From CAYNJG01 sp964397295 (GTDB lineage: Bacteria > Planctomycetota > Planctomycetia > Pirellulales > Pirellulaceae), in the NCBI GenBank assembly GCA_964397295.1, contig CAYNJG010000072.1, forward strand, positions 1-29,956: a stretch of 29,956 nt of DNA. The letters run 5' to 3'. Of this stretch, positions 1-8,144 are shown in pieces; positions within the stretch are counted from its first letter, which is position 1; each line of letters opens with the position of its first letter. The position numbers and the translations under genes were made by a program. Below the pieces are notes generated by a model. The model was not told the DNA's origin. It saw nothing but the letters and a program-made list of their open reading frames with translations, and made no database searches.

Positions 1-32
1 CTATTGAACCTCTAAACGAAAAGACTTCAGAT

Positions 33-452
33 ATGTATGAGCGAAATGGATTGCGACCAGAGGTCGAAGCGATTACATCCAGCCGAATAGACATGTTGAT
101 TGCAATCTATAGCGCCGCGACCGATGCGATCGATGAAGTAATCCTTGGCCTTACCAATCAACAGCCGCACCAGACCGCACTCGCAAAGTCACAAGCGATT
201 GCGTTCGTTGGCTTGATCGAGAGCGGCCTTGATGTCAGTCAAGGCGAGATCCCCCATCGAATTCAACAGCTATGTCGGTTTGTGGAAGCCTCCGTTCTGC
301 GGGGCAACCTGACCGAGATTCGTACCGCGAACAAGGTACTTGGCAACCTGCGCGATGGCTTTGTCGAGATACGGGATAAGGCTACGCAGCTAGAAGACGA
401 TGGGATAATCCCGCAGATCTCGTCGGCGTGCTCGATAGACACAGTTATCTAG
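33..452 (+). CDS. fliS: flagellar export chaperone FliS
   Basis: FliS is the cytoplasmic chaperone that binds the C-terminus of flagellin and keeps it unpolymerised until export through the flagellar type III apparatus. The 139-residue product has the usual FliS length and pattern: an N-terminal MYERN start, then a helix with TSSRIDMLIAIYSAATDAI (matching the family's T-x-S-P-x-x-L-x-x-x-L-Y-D-x-A region), HQTALAKSQAIAFVGLIESG (family H-x-x-L-x-x-A-Q-x-I), a long third helix, and LGNLRDGFVEI near the end (family L-L-x-x-L-x-x-A-W). No good Shine-Dalgarno precedes ATG 33 and the frame is open to the window edge, so the start could lie further left. Another frame ends at a TAA at 13-15, which may be the tail of an upstream gene; fliD would be the usual neighbour but cannot be verified. 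The hook gene flgE follows on the same strand after a 275-bp gap. Confidence 0.85.
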   Translation: MYERNGLRPEVEAITSSRIDMLIAIYSAATDAIDEVILGLTNQQPHQTALAKSQAIAFVGLIESGLDVSQGEIPHRIQQLCRFVEASVLRGNLTEIRTANKVLGNLRDGFVEIRDKATQLEDDGIIPQISSACSIDTVI

Positions 453-727
453 ACTTCTCGGCGTGAATAGTTCCGTTCGCGATCCAATGAAATGCCAGCA
501 TGGCAAACACAGCCGCCCCATGTTGTGATCCACATCTTGGGAAGGGCTGTTCATATTCCGAGCATGGCATTCGCATACTCCGCCAGGAAGCGTTCTTAGT
601 TGCCTGCGAATTTGCTGGACGCGCATCAATCGGTCGACCGAAAACAACCCGTAGATTCACAACATCCGTTGTTATTCATTCCTCGTCGCGAAGCCTACCG
701 GCAAGTACACATTGCCAAGGACGTCTC

Positions 728-2379
728 ATGCCAAACTCACTACTGACTGGGTTTCTGGGTTGCTTGCTCATCAGCGGATGCTTGATGTGGTTGGTCACAA
801 CATCGCCAATATGAATACGACCGCCTTTAAGTCGCAGCGCATTCTATTCGCGGATCTACTTTATGAGACGATCCAACCAGCGTCCGGCGCAGGTGAGAAC
901 CAAGGTGGCACCAACCCAAATCAAATTGGTGGTGGTGTAAAAGCGGCGCTGACCGATCGTGACTTCAGCCAAGGTGCGCTCGAGAACACTGGCGGCCAAT
1001 TCGATTTCGCACTTGATGGTCCAGGCTTCTTCACGCTCACAACCGATGCCGGGGACAGATTCACGCGGGCGGGCACATTTACACTGGACGAGCAGGGATT
1101 TCTTGTCGCTCCTGGTGGTTTGCACCTCAAGCGTTTTACTAACGCCGGGGAACCTGATGGAGTTAATCCTGGCTTTCAGGTACCAGGTGACCCACGAATT
1201 CAGATACCGTTGGGTGCTTCGATTGAAGGTGTAGTGACTGAACAAGTTGAGGTAACGGGAAACCTAAATGCTCAACAGAGTCCGCCGACAGCGCAGTCAC
1301 TTCGCTCGCTACGACCATTCACGGTTTCTGGAACAAATGCTGTTGCGTCTGATCTACTGAATTCATCTGATTCGGTTTCAACGCCATACGTGACGGGAGA
1401 TCAAATCGTAATCGAGGGCGTCAGGGGGGATGGCTCTGGGCAGATCTTTACTACCGTTGATGTTGGTCCCTCGTCTACGTTCCAAGACTTGATCAACGAA
1501 ATAAATGCAGCTTTTCCTGAAGCGAACGCAGTATTCGAGCAGGGAAACATTGTTGTGCGAGCTGCCGAACAGGGACAGAGCACTCTGGACGTGAGTTTGC
1601 GTAACGCATCGACTAATGCCAATGCGAGCGGCGGCATTTCGCTTGGTACGCATCAATTCCGACTGGACGTTGAAGGCAAGGCTGCAGGCACCGTGGCTCC
1701 GATTGTGACGGTCTATGACGTGCAAGGTGGTTCGCACGAATTGACTCTAAAGTTTAGGAAACAGTCGGATGATATCTGGTCAATGACCGCTGTGATGGAC
1801 GAAAGTGAAGGCGTACTATTAGACGACACGATTGACAATATTGTGTTTACGGATAGCGGAGAACTTTTGGGATCGGGCAATCCGACGATTACGTTACAAA
1901 TAAACGGGATCGCAGCTCCGCAAACGATTACGCTCGATTTTGGCGATGCGCTGGCCGCTGAAAGACTATCCCATTTCAATTCCGAATCAAGCTTGAATGC
2001 ATCTTCTGATGGATCTGCGCCCGGAGTCTTAACTGGCGTTCAAGTTCAAAGTACCGGTGAGGTAACGGGGATTGCTTCCAATGGCAAAGTCTTCACTCTT
2101 GCCCAACTCGCTATTAGTAGTTTCGATAACACCAAAGGAATGATTGCGCTCGGCAACAATCTCTATCAACAGAGTTTGAACTCAGGCCAGCCGAATGTCG
2201 GAAATGCTGGAGCAGGTGGACGCGGGTCCATCCTAGGTGGGCAACTCGAAGCGTCCAATGTGGATGTTGGGACGGAGTTTACGAAACTAATTGTGGCACA
2301 ACGCGGATTTAGTGCTAATGCCCGCACAATTACGATAAGTAGCGAAGTCCTTGAGGAACTCACCAACATTATCCGTTAA
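728..2379 (+). CDS. flgE: flagellar hook protein FlgE, with apparent 1-base frameshift near the start
   Basis: FlgE polymerises into the hook, the universal joint between flagellar rod and filament. The product has the conserved N-terminal rod/hook helix (GLLAHQRMLDVVGHNIAN, then NTTAFKSQRILF), the FALDGPGFF motif, a long variable middle part, and the C-terminal signature NVDVGTEFTKLIVAQRGFSA followed by ARTITISSEVLEEL. The full-length frame can only start at a TTG at 712, which gives an odd leader (MPRTSHAKLTTDWVSG) without a Shine-Dalgarno. In the next frame, ATG 728 follows AAGGA (717-721) and encodes MPNSLLTG, the usual hook start. One extra G in the GGG run at 749-751 would join the two as MPNSLLTGVSGLLAHQ, about 550 residues. 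So 728 is probably the true start, and the sequence as given carries a -1 shift after codon 8. Whether it is a sequencing error, a true mutation or programmed slippage cannot be decided here. Confidence 0.88.
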
Positions 2380-2505
2380 CGTTTTTCACGGTGACCAAAT
2401 TGGAGTGTACGGTGAGATGCTATAGGGCCCTACCATTAAGGTGGAATCGTACCGATGATCTGTTCTTTCAAGTTCGAACTCGAGCGAAGTTAACAGGAAC
2501 GCACT

Positions 2506-2703
2506 ATGAACGCCGAGTGCCTTGACGCATTGTTTAATCAGCAGACGGAACTTCAATCTGAGTTGGAGGCGCTGCGCAACGCGTGTGAGAAAGACTTCTG
2601 CAAGACAAAGGCAACTCGACTGCACGACATCGCCAACCAGCTTCAGGTAGTTGAACTGAAAATATCTGGTGGGCTACTGATCGGCGGATTCAGCACCCTC
2701 TAG
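2506..2703 (+). CDS. small hypothetical protein downstream of flgE
   Basis: This 65-residue product is not recognised. It is rich in Glu, Gln, Leu and Lys and looks alpha-helical over most of its length (LFNQQTELQSELEALRNACE, then a second amphipathic stretch around LHDIANQLQVVELK), ending in a short Gly/Ile-rich tail. Such a short helical hairpin would fit a small chaperone or regulator, but that is inference only. ATG 2506 is preceded by CAGGAA at a normal distance, which supports translation. The gene lies 126 bp after flgE on the same strand, so it may belong to the flagellar unit. It contains two cysteines. No signal peptide or membrane segment is visible. A chance ORF cannot be excluded. 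Confidence 0.5.
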   Translation: MNAECLDALFNQQTELQSELEALRNACEKDFCKTKATRLHDIANQLQVVELKISGGLLIGGFSTL

Positions 2704-3070
2704 ATCGCTATGGCGACTCGTCTGGCTCCACGAACATCGGGATTGAAGACCAAGCCGTGAGCCAGCACAACATCCAACCAAGAACTATTAGCTTCAACGG
2801 CATGATGATATCCACTGCGCTCTGAGGTGGTTGTCGCCAGCTGCGAAATTTTGTTGCGAGGCGAGAATTGGAAACCAAGTTAATCGGTTGTGGAAAACCG
2901 TGATCGATAACGATGCTATCGCGGCGAAATTCTCTAGAAAACCTCGGGAATGACGAAGAAGCACAGAGAATCTCGAACATTGGTCGACCAAAATCCTGTA
3001 GAGTCATGCTGGGGCGATTGGGGCACCGTTTGGAATGAACGCATTCCTCCTTATCGAGAGCAGGAAACTT
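2704..3070. other. intergenic stretch, 367 bp
   Basis: No convincing gene, RNA or terminator was found between the small gene after flgE and the DUF1559 gene. A minus-strand reading frame runs across it (2708-3235), but it extends into the DUF1559 coding region and has no recognisable product. The stretch presumably holds the promoter of the DUF1559 gene; no clear -35/-10 or sigma-54 type element could be picked out. Confidence 0.5.
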
Positions 3071-4036
3071 ATGGAAACCGACTGTCGCAAACGCGCTCCC
3101 AACAACGGATTTACGTTGGTGGAGTTGTTGGTTGTTATCGCCATCATCGCAATGTTGGTGACATTGCTTCTGCCAGCCGTCCAGGCTGCAAGAGAGGCCG
3201 CAAGACGCACGAATTGCATCAATCACCTCCGTCAAATGGCTTTGGCGGCACTCAACTTCGAGTCAGCCAATGGACTGTTGCCGGCAGGGCATGAGCTGAT
3301 CGTAAATGAAAGCTCACCGTTTACCAATGACACCTCAAGCCGTGGGTGGGGTTGGAGAACAAAAATTCTTCAGTTCATTGAAGAGGGCGGCCTACATAGC
3401 CAGCTTGATCTCGCTATACCGGTTAGTGACGCGAGAAATCGCCAAGTGGTGCAATCCATCGTACCGACGTTTCTCTGTCCATCCGATAGCGGCAACGAAC
3501 AACTGTACGAGCCCGGCTCGCCGCTTCCCCAATCGTTGTCGAACTACGTGGGAAATGGAGGGAGTTTCGAATGGAGTTTTGTGGTGACGGAACCACGGGC
3601 TGACGGCATTTTGTCACGTTGCCGCGATGACCGTTATGCGGGACTAAGACTCTCTCGCGTTACCGATGGAACATCAAAAACATTCTTCGCGGGTGAGACG
3701 CTCAAGTATAACTTCATTTGGGATCCAGCTACGTTCGCCGGTATCGACAATGGTGCCGGAGCGGCCAGAAGCCTTACGCAAGTTCGAACGGGTCATGGTG
3801 TGTTCAATCCCGATCCGGTCACAGCAAATATCGTGGTCCAACGCAATTCGTTTGCAAGCGCGCATCCCGGTGGCGCAAACTTCACGTTCATCGACGGCTC
3901 GACCAGATTCATTGCTGAAGACATCGATCATAACCAGCTAACCTTTGAGGACCATGACGCGGGCAGAGGGCAACGAGGCCTCTATCAACAGCTGTTCTCA
4001 CGGAATGACGGACGTGGTATCGCGGAATCGTTCTAA
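3071..4036 (+). CDS. DUF1559 (SBP_bac_10) pilin-like surface protein
   Basis: This is a member of the DUF1559 family, greatly expanded in planctomycetes and of unknown exact role. The N-terminus is a type IV pilin/pseudopilin leader: a short basic leader, then G13-F14-T-L-V-E18 and a hydrophobic helix of about 20 residues (VVIAIIAMLVTLLLPAV), so prepilin peptidase cleavage after G13 and N-methylation are expected. The next segment, AAREAARRTNCINHLRQMAL, is typical of the family. Near the C-terminus H265 is followed by nine residues and DG (275-276), the family's H-x9-DG motif. Length (321 aa) is normal. ATG 3071 was chosen because AGGAAA lies just upstream and it gives a canonical short leader; an in-frame ATG at 3035 would add 12 residues. 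A terminator follows directly, so it is probably transcribed alone. Confidence 0.9.
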   Translation: METDCRKRAPNNGFTLVELLVVIAIIAMLVTLLLPAVQAAREAARRTNCINHLRQMALAALNFESANGLLPAGHELIVNESSPFTNDTSSRGWGWRTKILQFIEEGGLHSQLDLAIPVSDARNRQVVQSIVPTFLCPSDSGNEQLYEPGSPLPQSLSNYVGNGGSFEWSFVVTEPRADGILSRCRDDRYAGLRLSRVTDGTSKTFFAGETLKYNFIWDPATFAGIDNGAGAARSLTQVRTGHGVFNPDPVTANIVVQRNSFASAHPGGANFTFIDGSTRFIAEDIDHNQLTFEDHDAGRGQRGLYQQLFSRNDGRGIAESF

Positions 4037-4073
4037 TCACCTCGTTCGCTCAGCAATCCTGGGCACCGGCATG

Positions 4074-4103
4074 AGACCGCCAGATTTTGGCGGTCTTTTT
4101 TTT
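4074..4103 (+). terminator. intrinsic terminator after the DUF1559 gene
   Basis: A 9-bp perfect stem (AGACCGCCA at 4074-4082 paired with TGGCGGTCT at 4088-4096) with a 5-nt loop runs straight into eight T residues. It lies about 40 bp after the stop codon of the DUF1559 gene. This is a textbook Rho-independent terminator. Confidence 0.88.
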
Positions 4104-4217
4104 CAGGCGATTCAGGGGCAGCCCAGACGTCGCTGTCGCTGAGAGGTTTGACGTAGCTCGTGCGCCGTAGCCTTTTGAGTCGCTCCATCCGCGGTTCGAA
4201 AATCGATTGGAGGGCGT

Positions 4218-4246
4218 TTCATACCCTAGTTCTCGGGCTGTACAAT
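4218..4246 (+). promoter_or_regulatory. candidate sigma-70-like promoter for the small lipoprotein gene
   Basis: TACAAT (4241-4246) resembles a -10 box, and TTCATA (4218-4223, four of six matches to TTGACA) lies 17 bp upstream. Transcription would begin about 40 bp before the start codon at 4292. The placement between a terminator and a gene is sensible, but planctomycete promoters are poorly defined and the -35 match is weak. Confidence 0.3.
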
Positions 4247-4291
4247 GACTCTCCACGTGGTGAATTGAGGAATCCGAAATAAGGGATATAG

Positions 4292-4717
4292 ATGATGATT
4301 CGAGAAACGAAACTCGCGTGTCTCTTTTGCGTGGTGTTACTGCTGTCGTGCTGTTGCGGATGTGGATCCAGCTCGGAAGACATCGGGCCAAGCGATCCAA
4401 CGGGGCGTCCCTTGGCCGAGAATCTAAAGGAAGTCGTCGACCTATCCAAAGAACTGGAATTTTGCCTGTCGGAAGGAGCTGGCATTAATATGCTGCAGTC
4501 CACTTTAGATCGGATGGTCAGCGTTTTGGACGTTCTTCCAGACGCTGTTGAAGCAGCCGATCTTTCGGATAACGACAGATCGAAGTTGGCGGACGCTGTC
4601 GAAAAGATGCAAGATGCTTGTCAAGAAACTGGAATGGATAGTGAATCAGCTTTTCGCGACCTGTGTAAGGAGTTGCGAAAGCCATTGAAGGATCTAACAA
4701 GAATCTCGGCGGGATAA
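4292..4717 (+). CDS. small predicted lipoprotein, unknown function
   Basis: The 141-residue product starts with a short basic n-region and a hydrophobic core (LACLFCVVLLLS) running into a cysteine cluster CCCGCGSS, which suggests a lipoprotein signal. The lipobox is ambiguous because several cysteines follow one another. The mature part is small, acidic and mostly helical (ENLKEVVDLSKELEFCLSEG; LADAVEKMQDACQETGMDSE), with no known motif. AAGGGA at 4281-4286 precedes two consecutive ATG codons, 4292 and 4295; spacing slightly favours the second. A weak terminator follows, so it is likely monocistronic. Function unknown; a periplasmic or membrane-attached helical protein is all that can be said. 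Confidence 0.65.
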   Translation: MMIRETKLACLFCVVLLLSCCCGCGSSSEDIGPSDPTGRPLAENLKEVVDLSKELEFCLSEGAGINMLQSTLDRMVSVLDVLPDAVEAADLSDNDRSKLADAVEKMQDACQETGMDSESAFRDLCKELRKPLKDLTRISAG

Positions 4718-4751
4718 CACGCGGGGAATTCGTTTGTCGGCCGTCGAAATT

Positions 4752-4771
4752 AAGAGCACGGTCTCTTTTTT
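4752..4771 (+). terminator. weak candidate terminator after the small lipoprotein gene
   Basis: A short 5-bp stem (AAGAG at 4752-4756, CTCTT at 4763-4767) with a 6-nt loop merges into a run of T residues ending at 4771. The stem is marginal, but the position 35 bp after a stop codon and about 100 bp before the next gene fits a terminator. Confidence 0.35.
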
Positions 4772-4868
4772 CGCCGATCCGAGATTTTGAAACTTCGGAA
4801 CCCCGGTACTTCGTCTATGCTCTGACTCCACTCCTGTTGACGTAAATCACTCTGTTGGAAGGGAAAGA

Positions 4869-7715
4869 ATGACGAAACAACCTCGAATTGGCCGAACCAT
4901 TACCTGCCTGTGTTGCATGGCATTTGCAGGCATTTCGCATGCTCAGTGGATCGCCGAAACTGGCGACTACGACGCTGATGAAAACTGGGCAGCCGGCGTC
5001 GTTCCTGACCTTGGGACTGCAACAATTGCAAATGGCGGCGTAGCAATATTGGATGGTCCAGCCCCTGACCTTACCGGCTTGGTCATCGGTCAGCTTCCTA
5101 ACTCAGGCAACGGCACACTCTTGCTGAATAGCGGTGCGAGCTTGTTCGTTGACATTGATGCAACCGGCAATGGCGGCAACACGCGAGTTGGACGATCTTC
5201 GTTCCTGGACGACGTCGGGTTCGGTCTCCTTTCGATTGAACGTGGCGCAGAGCTGTTTACCGAAACGCTGACATCGGGTGGCGATCCGGATAGTGCCATC
5301 GTGTTAGGTGCTGGCGGCAGTTCTGGAATGGCGGCTTTGCTTGTCAACGACGTTGCGACGTTGAGTCGAAACTTGGAAATCGTCGGCCCCGATGTAGATT
5401 TCAATCCGTTCATTTTGGACCTCCAGCCCGCGCACAGATACACGGCTGGAATCACAGGTGATGAACACGCCGTCATCACTGTCGACGCGACAGCCACTCT
5501 CGGCGGTTCCAGCTTTCACGCGGACTTCGGTAGCTTTACACCGGACTTTGGCGACTCATGGACATTGCTCGATGCTGATGAAGTGATCGGCGAATTTTCG
5601 CAACCTACTGCCAACGGACTTCCAACCGGGGCTGGCGTTTTTCTGTCTTACGAGAACGGTGGTGAGAACGGTGAGATCGTTGAACTGTCGATTGCCCCCC
5701 GATTGAACATTTCTGTTGATCGTTCAACAGGAAACGTCACTTTGGAGAATCGATCACCACTTAGTGTTTCCATCGACGGCTACTCATTCGAAGGTATCGA
5801 TGGAGCTGACAGTAGTGCATCAGTAACATTGGCTCCTGAAAGCTCTTTGGACCTTGGAGAGATTTACGAATTTTCACCGAGTACCATCGGCGAATTGGAG
5901 CCAGGTGTGGCGTTAAGTTACGATTCTGGTGCGGACGTCATAGCGAGTGACGTGGAATTCATCGGAAACCATAACAACCTTGTTTTGCTTGTTGACCCTA
6001 CCACAGGTGAGGCAGCAATTCAGAATCAGTCAGGTTTCGCAGTTGATGTGGATGGTTATGCGATCTATTCACTCTCTGGATCGATCGATCAAGAAGCGTG
6101 GGACGGTTTAGCTGAAGGCGGAAATTCAGAATGGGCTTCCGTGAATCCTTCGAACGTTCACGTTGCTGAGTTGAACCTCAATTCATCAACCGGCTTTGGA
6201 GCCTCGAGTGGTCCTTTAAGCGTCGGTGCTCCTTTCGATTTCGATGGCGAGGGTGCCGAGCAGGATCTTGTGTTTGAATTTCATCTTGCTGGTGTTGGAA
6301 CCGTGGCGGGTGTCGTCGAATACGGCTCTTTCGAAGTCTCTGATGATCCTTTGGACTGCAACTTGGACGGCAGTCTGAATCGCCTCGACTTGTCTTGCAT
6401 TATTGCGTCTGGTGGACCAGCCGCCCTAAACGGATTGCTGGACGCCACAGGCTTGCTTCCGGGTGACTTGGATGGTGACGGCACGGTAGCATTTGCTGAC
6501 TTCTTGACCTTGTCCTCCAACTTCGGTTCGGCAGTCGGCAGTTACCCTGAAGGTGACGTTGATGGTGACGGTACCGTCAGCTTCGCAGACTTTTTGACTG
6601 TATCCGGCAACTTTGGCCAAAGCTCGGCTGCTGTTGCGAGCGTACCAGAGCCCGCGTCTTACATGCTGAGCGCATTCGGGTTGTTGAGCTTCCTGCAGCT
6701 GCGTCGACGGCGTAGGTCTGTGCGTGCTGTATCCGTAACCTCAACGTCAATAGCTACGCCGAATCGAACGCTAGGGATCGCATCTCTCGTTTTGACTACG
6801 CTCCTCGTTGGTGGATTGACTCCGCGAAGCGACGCACAAACGTTGATGCCGATTCAGCAGATCTTCGTTGCGGACTCCTCTGATCGTGACCTCTTCGACC
6901 CTGGTACTGATCCAGGTCCGCTCGATGAAGTGGGCGACATTGTTGTGCGAGAGCGGGTTATCCTGAATCAAGACTCTCGACAGATCAGGTCTTTCCTGGA
7001 GTTCGATGTAAGTTCGATTTCGCCTGAGGCAGTAGCGAATCCGAATTGGAGTGCTAGATTTCTGGTTGACTTTGTTACTCGGCTCAACGACGTCAATGAC
7101 ATGTCCGTTGTTATTGGTCGTGTTCTTGATGACTCACATCCTCTGACTCTTGACGGGGATGAGGCTGGTGATTCCTGGACAACAGAAGAAGGCAGCTTAC
7201 CGCTCTTCGAATGGGGACGAACAGCTGCAGAGTCAGCAGATCCTGAGTTTACGGACGACATCGTCCTCTTGATCGACAACGTAAGGATCGACCCTTTCGG
7301 AACGGAAGAAGCCGATGTGACGGACATTGTCGCTAGTTGGGTTGATGGGACGTTCGAAAACAATGGCTTCGTTTTGTCAGGCAATATCGACATCCCACAG
7401 GGAGCAGGACTTGCCAATGCTCGGCTAATCGTTGGTGCCCCGGGCGATTTCGACGGAGATGGACTTGTAAACTTCGCCGACTTCCTGATCCTGGGCAACA
7501 ACTTCCTATCCCATCTCGATGGTCCCGTCACGGCCGGCGATATTGACTTCGACGGCGACGTAGATCTGGATGATTTCGGGCAGTTCAAGACTCTATTCAG
7601 CCAAGCCCAAGGCGCCGCAGTGGCAGCAAGTTCGGTTCCCGAACCTTCTGCAGCTGTACTATGCCTTTTCGCTATGTTGGCTTGCCTAAGATTCCGTTCA
7701 GCCCGTAGCCGCTAA
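4869..7715 (+). CDS. tandem PEP-CTERM surface protein: two PEP-CTERM precursors fused in one frame
   Basis: PEP-CTERM proteins are exported and processed by an exosortase that recognises a C-terminal PEP motif, membrane helix and basic tail. This 948-residue frame contains two such precursors. Unit 1 (about 1-619): signal peptide ending near SHAQ, a beta-rich region, two duplicated lobes, two dockerin/EF-hand-like loops (DLDGDGTVAFADF near 533, DVDGDGTVSFADF near 563), then VPEP (592-595), a hydrophobic helix and RRRRR (612-616). Unit 2 (about 618-948): signal-peptide-like TLGIASLVLTTLLVGG ending in SDAQ (about 657), a DNRLRE-like beta domain with ADVTDIVASWVDG, two more Asp-rich loops (from 860 and about 890), VPEP (923-926), helix and basic end. 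ATG 4869 has a strong GGAAGGGA site. An in-frame GTG at 6720 could start unit 2 separately. A fused gene, a lost stop by indel, or a genuine polyprotein are all possible. Confidence 0.85.
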   Translation: MTKQPRIGRTITCLCCMAFAGISHAQWIAETGDYDADENWAAGVVPDLGTATIANGGVAILDGPAPDLTGLVIGQLPNSGNGTLLLNSGASLFVDIDATGNGGNTRVGRSSFLDDVGFGLLSIERGAELFTETLTSGGDPDSAIVLGAGGSSGMAALLVNDVATLSRNLEIVGPDVDFNPFILDLQPAHRYTAGITGDEHAVITVDATATLGGSSFHADFGSFTPDFGDSWTLLDADEVIGEFSQPTANGLPTGAGVFLSYENGGENGEIVELSIAPRLNISVDRSTGNVTLENRSPLSVSIDGYSFEGIDGADSSASVTLAPESSLDLGEIYEFSPSTIGELEPGVALSYDSGADVIASDVEFIGNHNNLVLLVDPTTGEAAIQNQSGFAVDVDGYAIYSLSGSIDQEAWDGLAEGGNSEWASVNPSNVHVAELNLNSSTGFGASSGPLSVGAPFDFDGEGAEQDLVFEFHLAGVGTVAGVVEYGSFEVSDDPLDCNLDGSLNRLDLSCIIASGGPAALNGLLDATGLLPGDLDGDGTVAFADFLTLSSNFGSAVGSYPEGDVDGDGTVSFADFLTVSGNFGQSSAAVASVPEPASYMLSAFGLLSFLQLRRRRRSVRAVSVTSTSIATPNRTLGIASLVLTTLLVGGLTPRSDAQTLMPIQQIFVADSSDRDLFDPGTDPGPLDEVGDIVVRERVILNQDSRQIRSFLEFDVSSISPEAVANPNWSARFLVDFVTRLNDVNDMSVVIGRVLDDSHPLTLDGDEAGDSWTTEEGSLPLFEWGRTAAESADPEFTDDIVLLIDNVRIDPFGTEEADVTDIVASWVDGTFENNGFVLSGNIDIPQGAGLANARLIVGAPGDFDGDGLVNFADFLILGNNFLSHLDGPVTAGDIDFDGDVDLDDFGQFKTLFSQAQGAAVAASSVPEPSAAVLCLFAMLACLRFRSARSR

Positions 7716-7741
7716 ACAGCTGATCGAAAGAAACTTTAGAG

Positions 7742-7775
7742 GGCAGCTTGGCACAGACGCCATGCTGCCTTTTTT
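7742..7775 (+). terminator. intrinsic terminator after the PEP-CTERM gene
   Basis: GGCAGC (7742-7747) pairs with GCTGCC (7764-7769), and inside this TGGC (7749-7752) pairs with GCCA (7759-7762) across one T-T mismatch, leaving a 6-nt loop. Six T residues follow (7770-7775). It sits 26 bp after the stop codon. Confidence 0.85.
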
Positions 7776-8144
7776 CGTTTAGAGTGCGAGTCAATTGAAC
7801 GGGGCGAAGCTGACTGCAGCGACTCGTTTCATTACCTGAACGCATGATCATCGAAGTCAGCTAATTGACAGGTTGTAAAGAGACGTTTTCACGGGTCCGC
7901 ACGACCGTACAATCAGGGGCGAAAATTGGCCAATCTAACTAGCCAATATGTGGACGGCTTCAGAAGTTCGAATGCTAATGGAAAGGATTCCAAAAACTCG
8001 CGGCAATCGTGCGATAGCTTCCGCATAGACGTAAGAACGCGACGAAACACTTGCGTAAACGATTGCGGACTTGAGAATAGCCTGTTTCGTAGTCCTTGGA
8101 CGCGACCAGCTGGCGCCTGCAACTTAATGAACGACATTTGCAAC
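7776..8144. other. intergenic and probable 5' leader of the first giant surface gene
   Basis: The frame of the next gene is open back to 7926, but the 67-73 residues it would add there are unlike any secretion signal and contain several cysteines and basic residues with no pattern. I read this part as promoter plus untranslated leader. It includes a TTGACA at 7866-7871 without a matching -10, and the candidate promoter listed at 7886-7913. No terminator or RNA element is apparent. Confidence 0.45.
7886..7913 (+). promoter_or_regulatory. candidate sigma-70-like promoter for the giant surface protein gene
   Basis: TACAAT at 7908-7913 resembles a -10 box, the same hexamer as at 4241, with TTTTCA (7886-7891, four of six consensus bases) 16 bp upstream. 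If used, transcription starts near 7920 and leaves an untranslated leader of roughly 225 nt before ATG 8145. This is a pattern match only. Confidence 0.27.

Noticed and set aside
2708..3235. A 175-codon minus-strand frame with one hydrophobic stretch
   Set aside because: It starts inside the DUF1559 gene, has no ribosome site that stands out and no recognisable domain.
6968..7588. A 206-codon minus-strand frame
   Set aside because: Antisense to the second PEP-CTERM unit, Ser/Pro-rich composition typical of shadow frames, no signal or domain.
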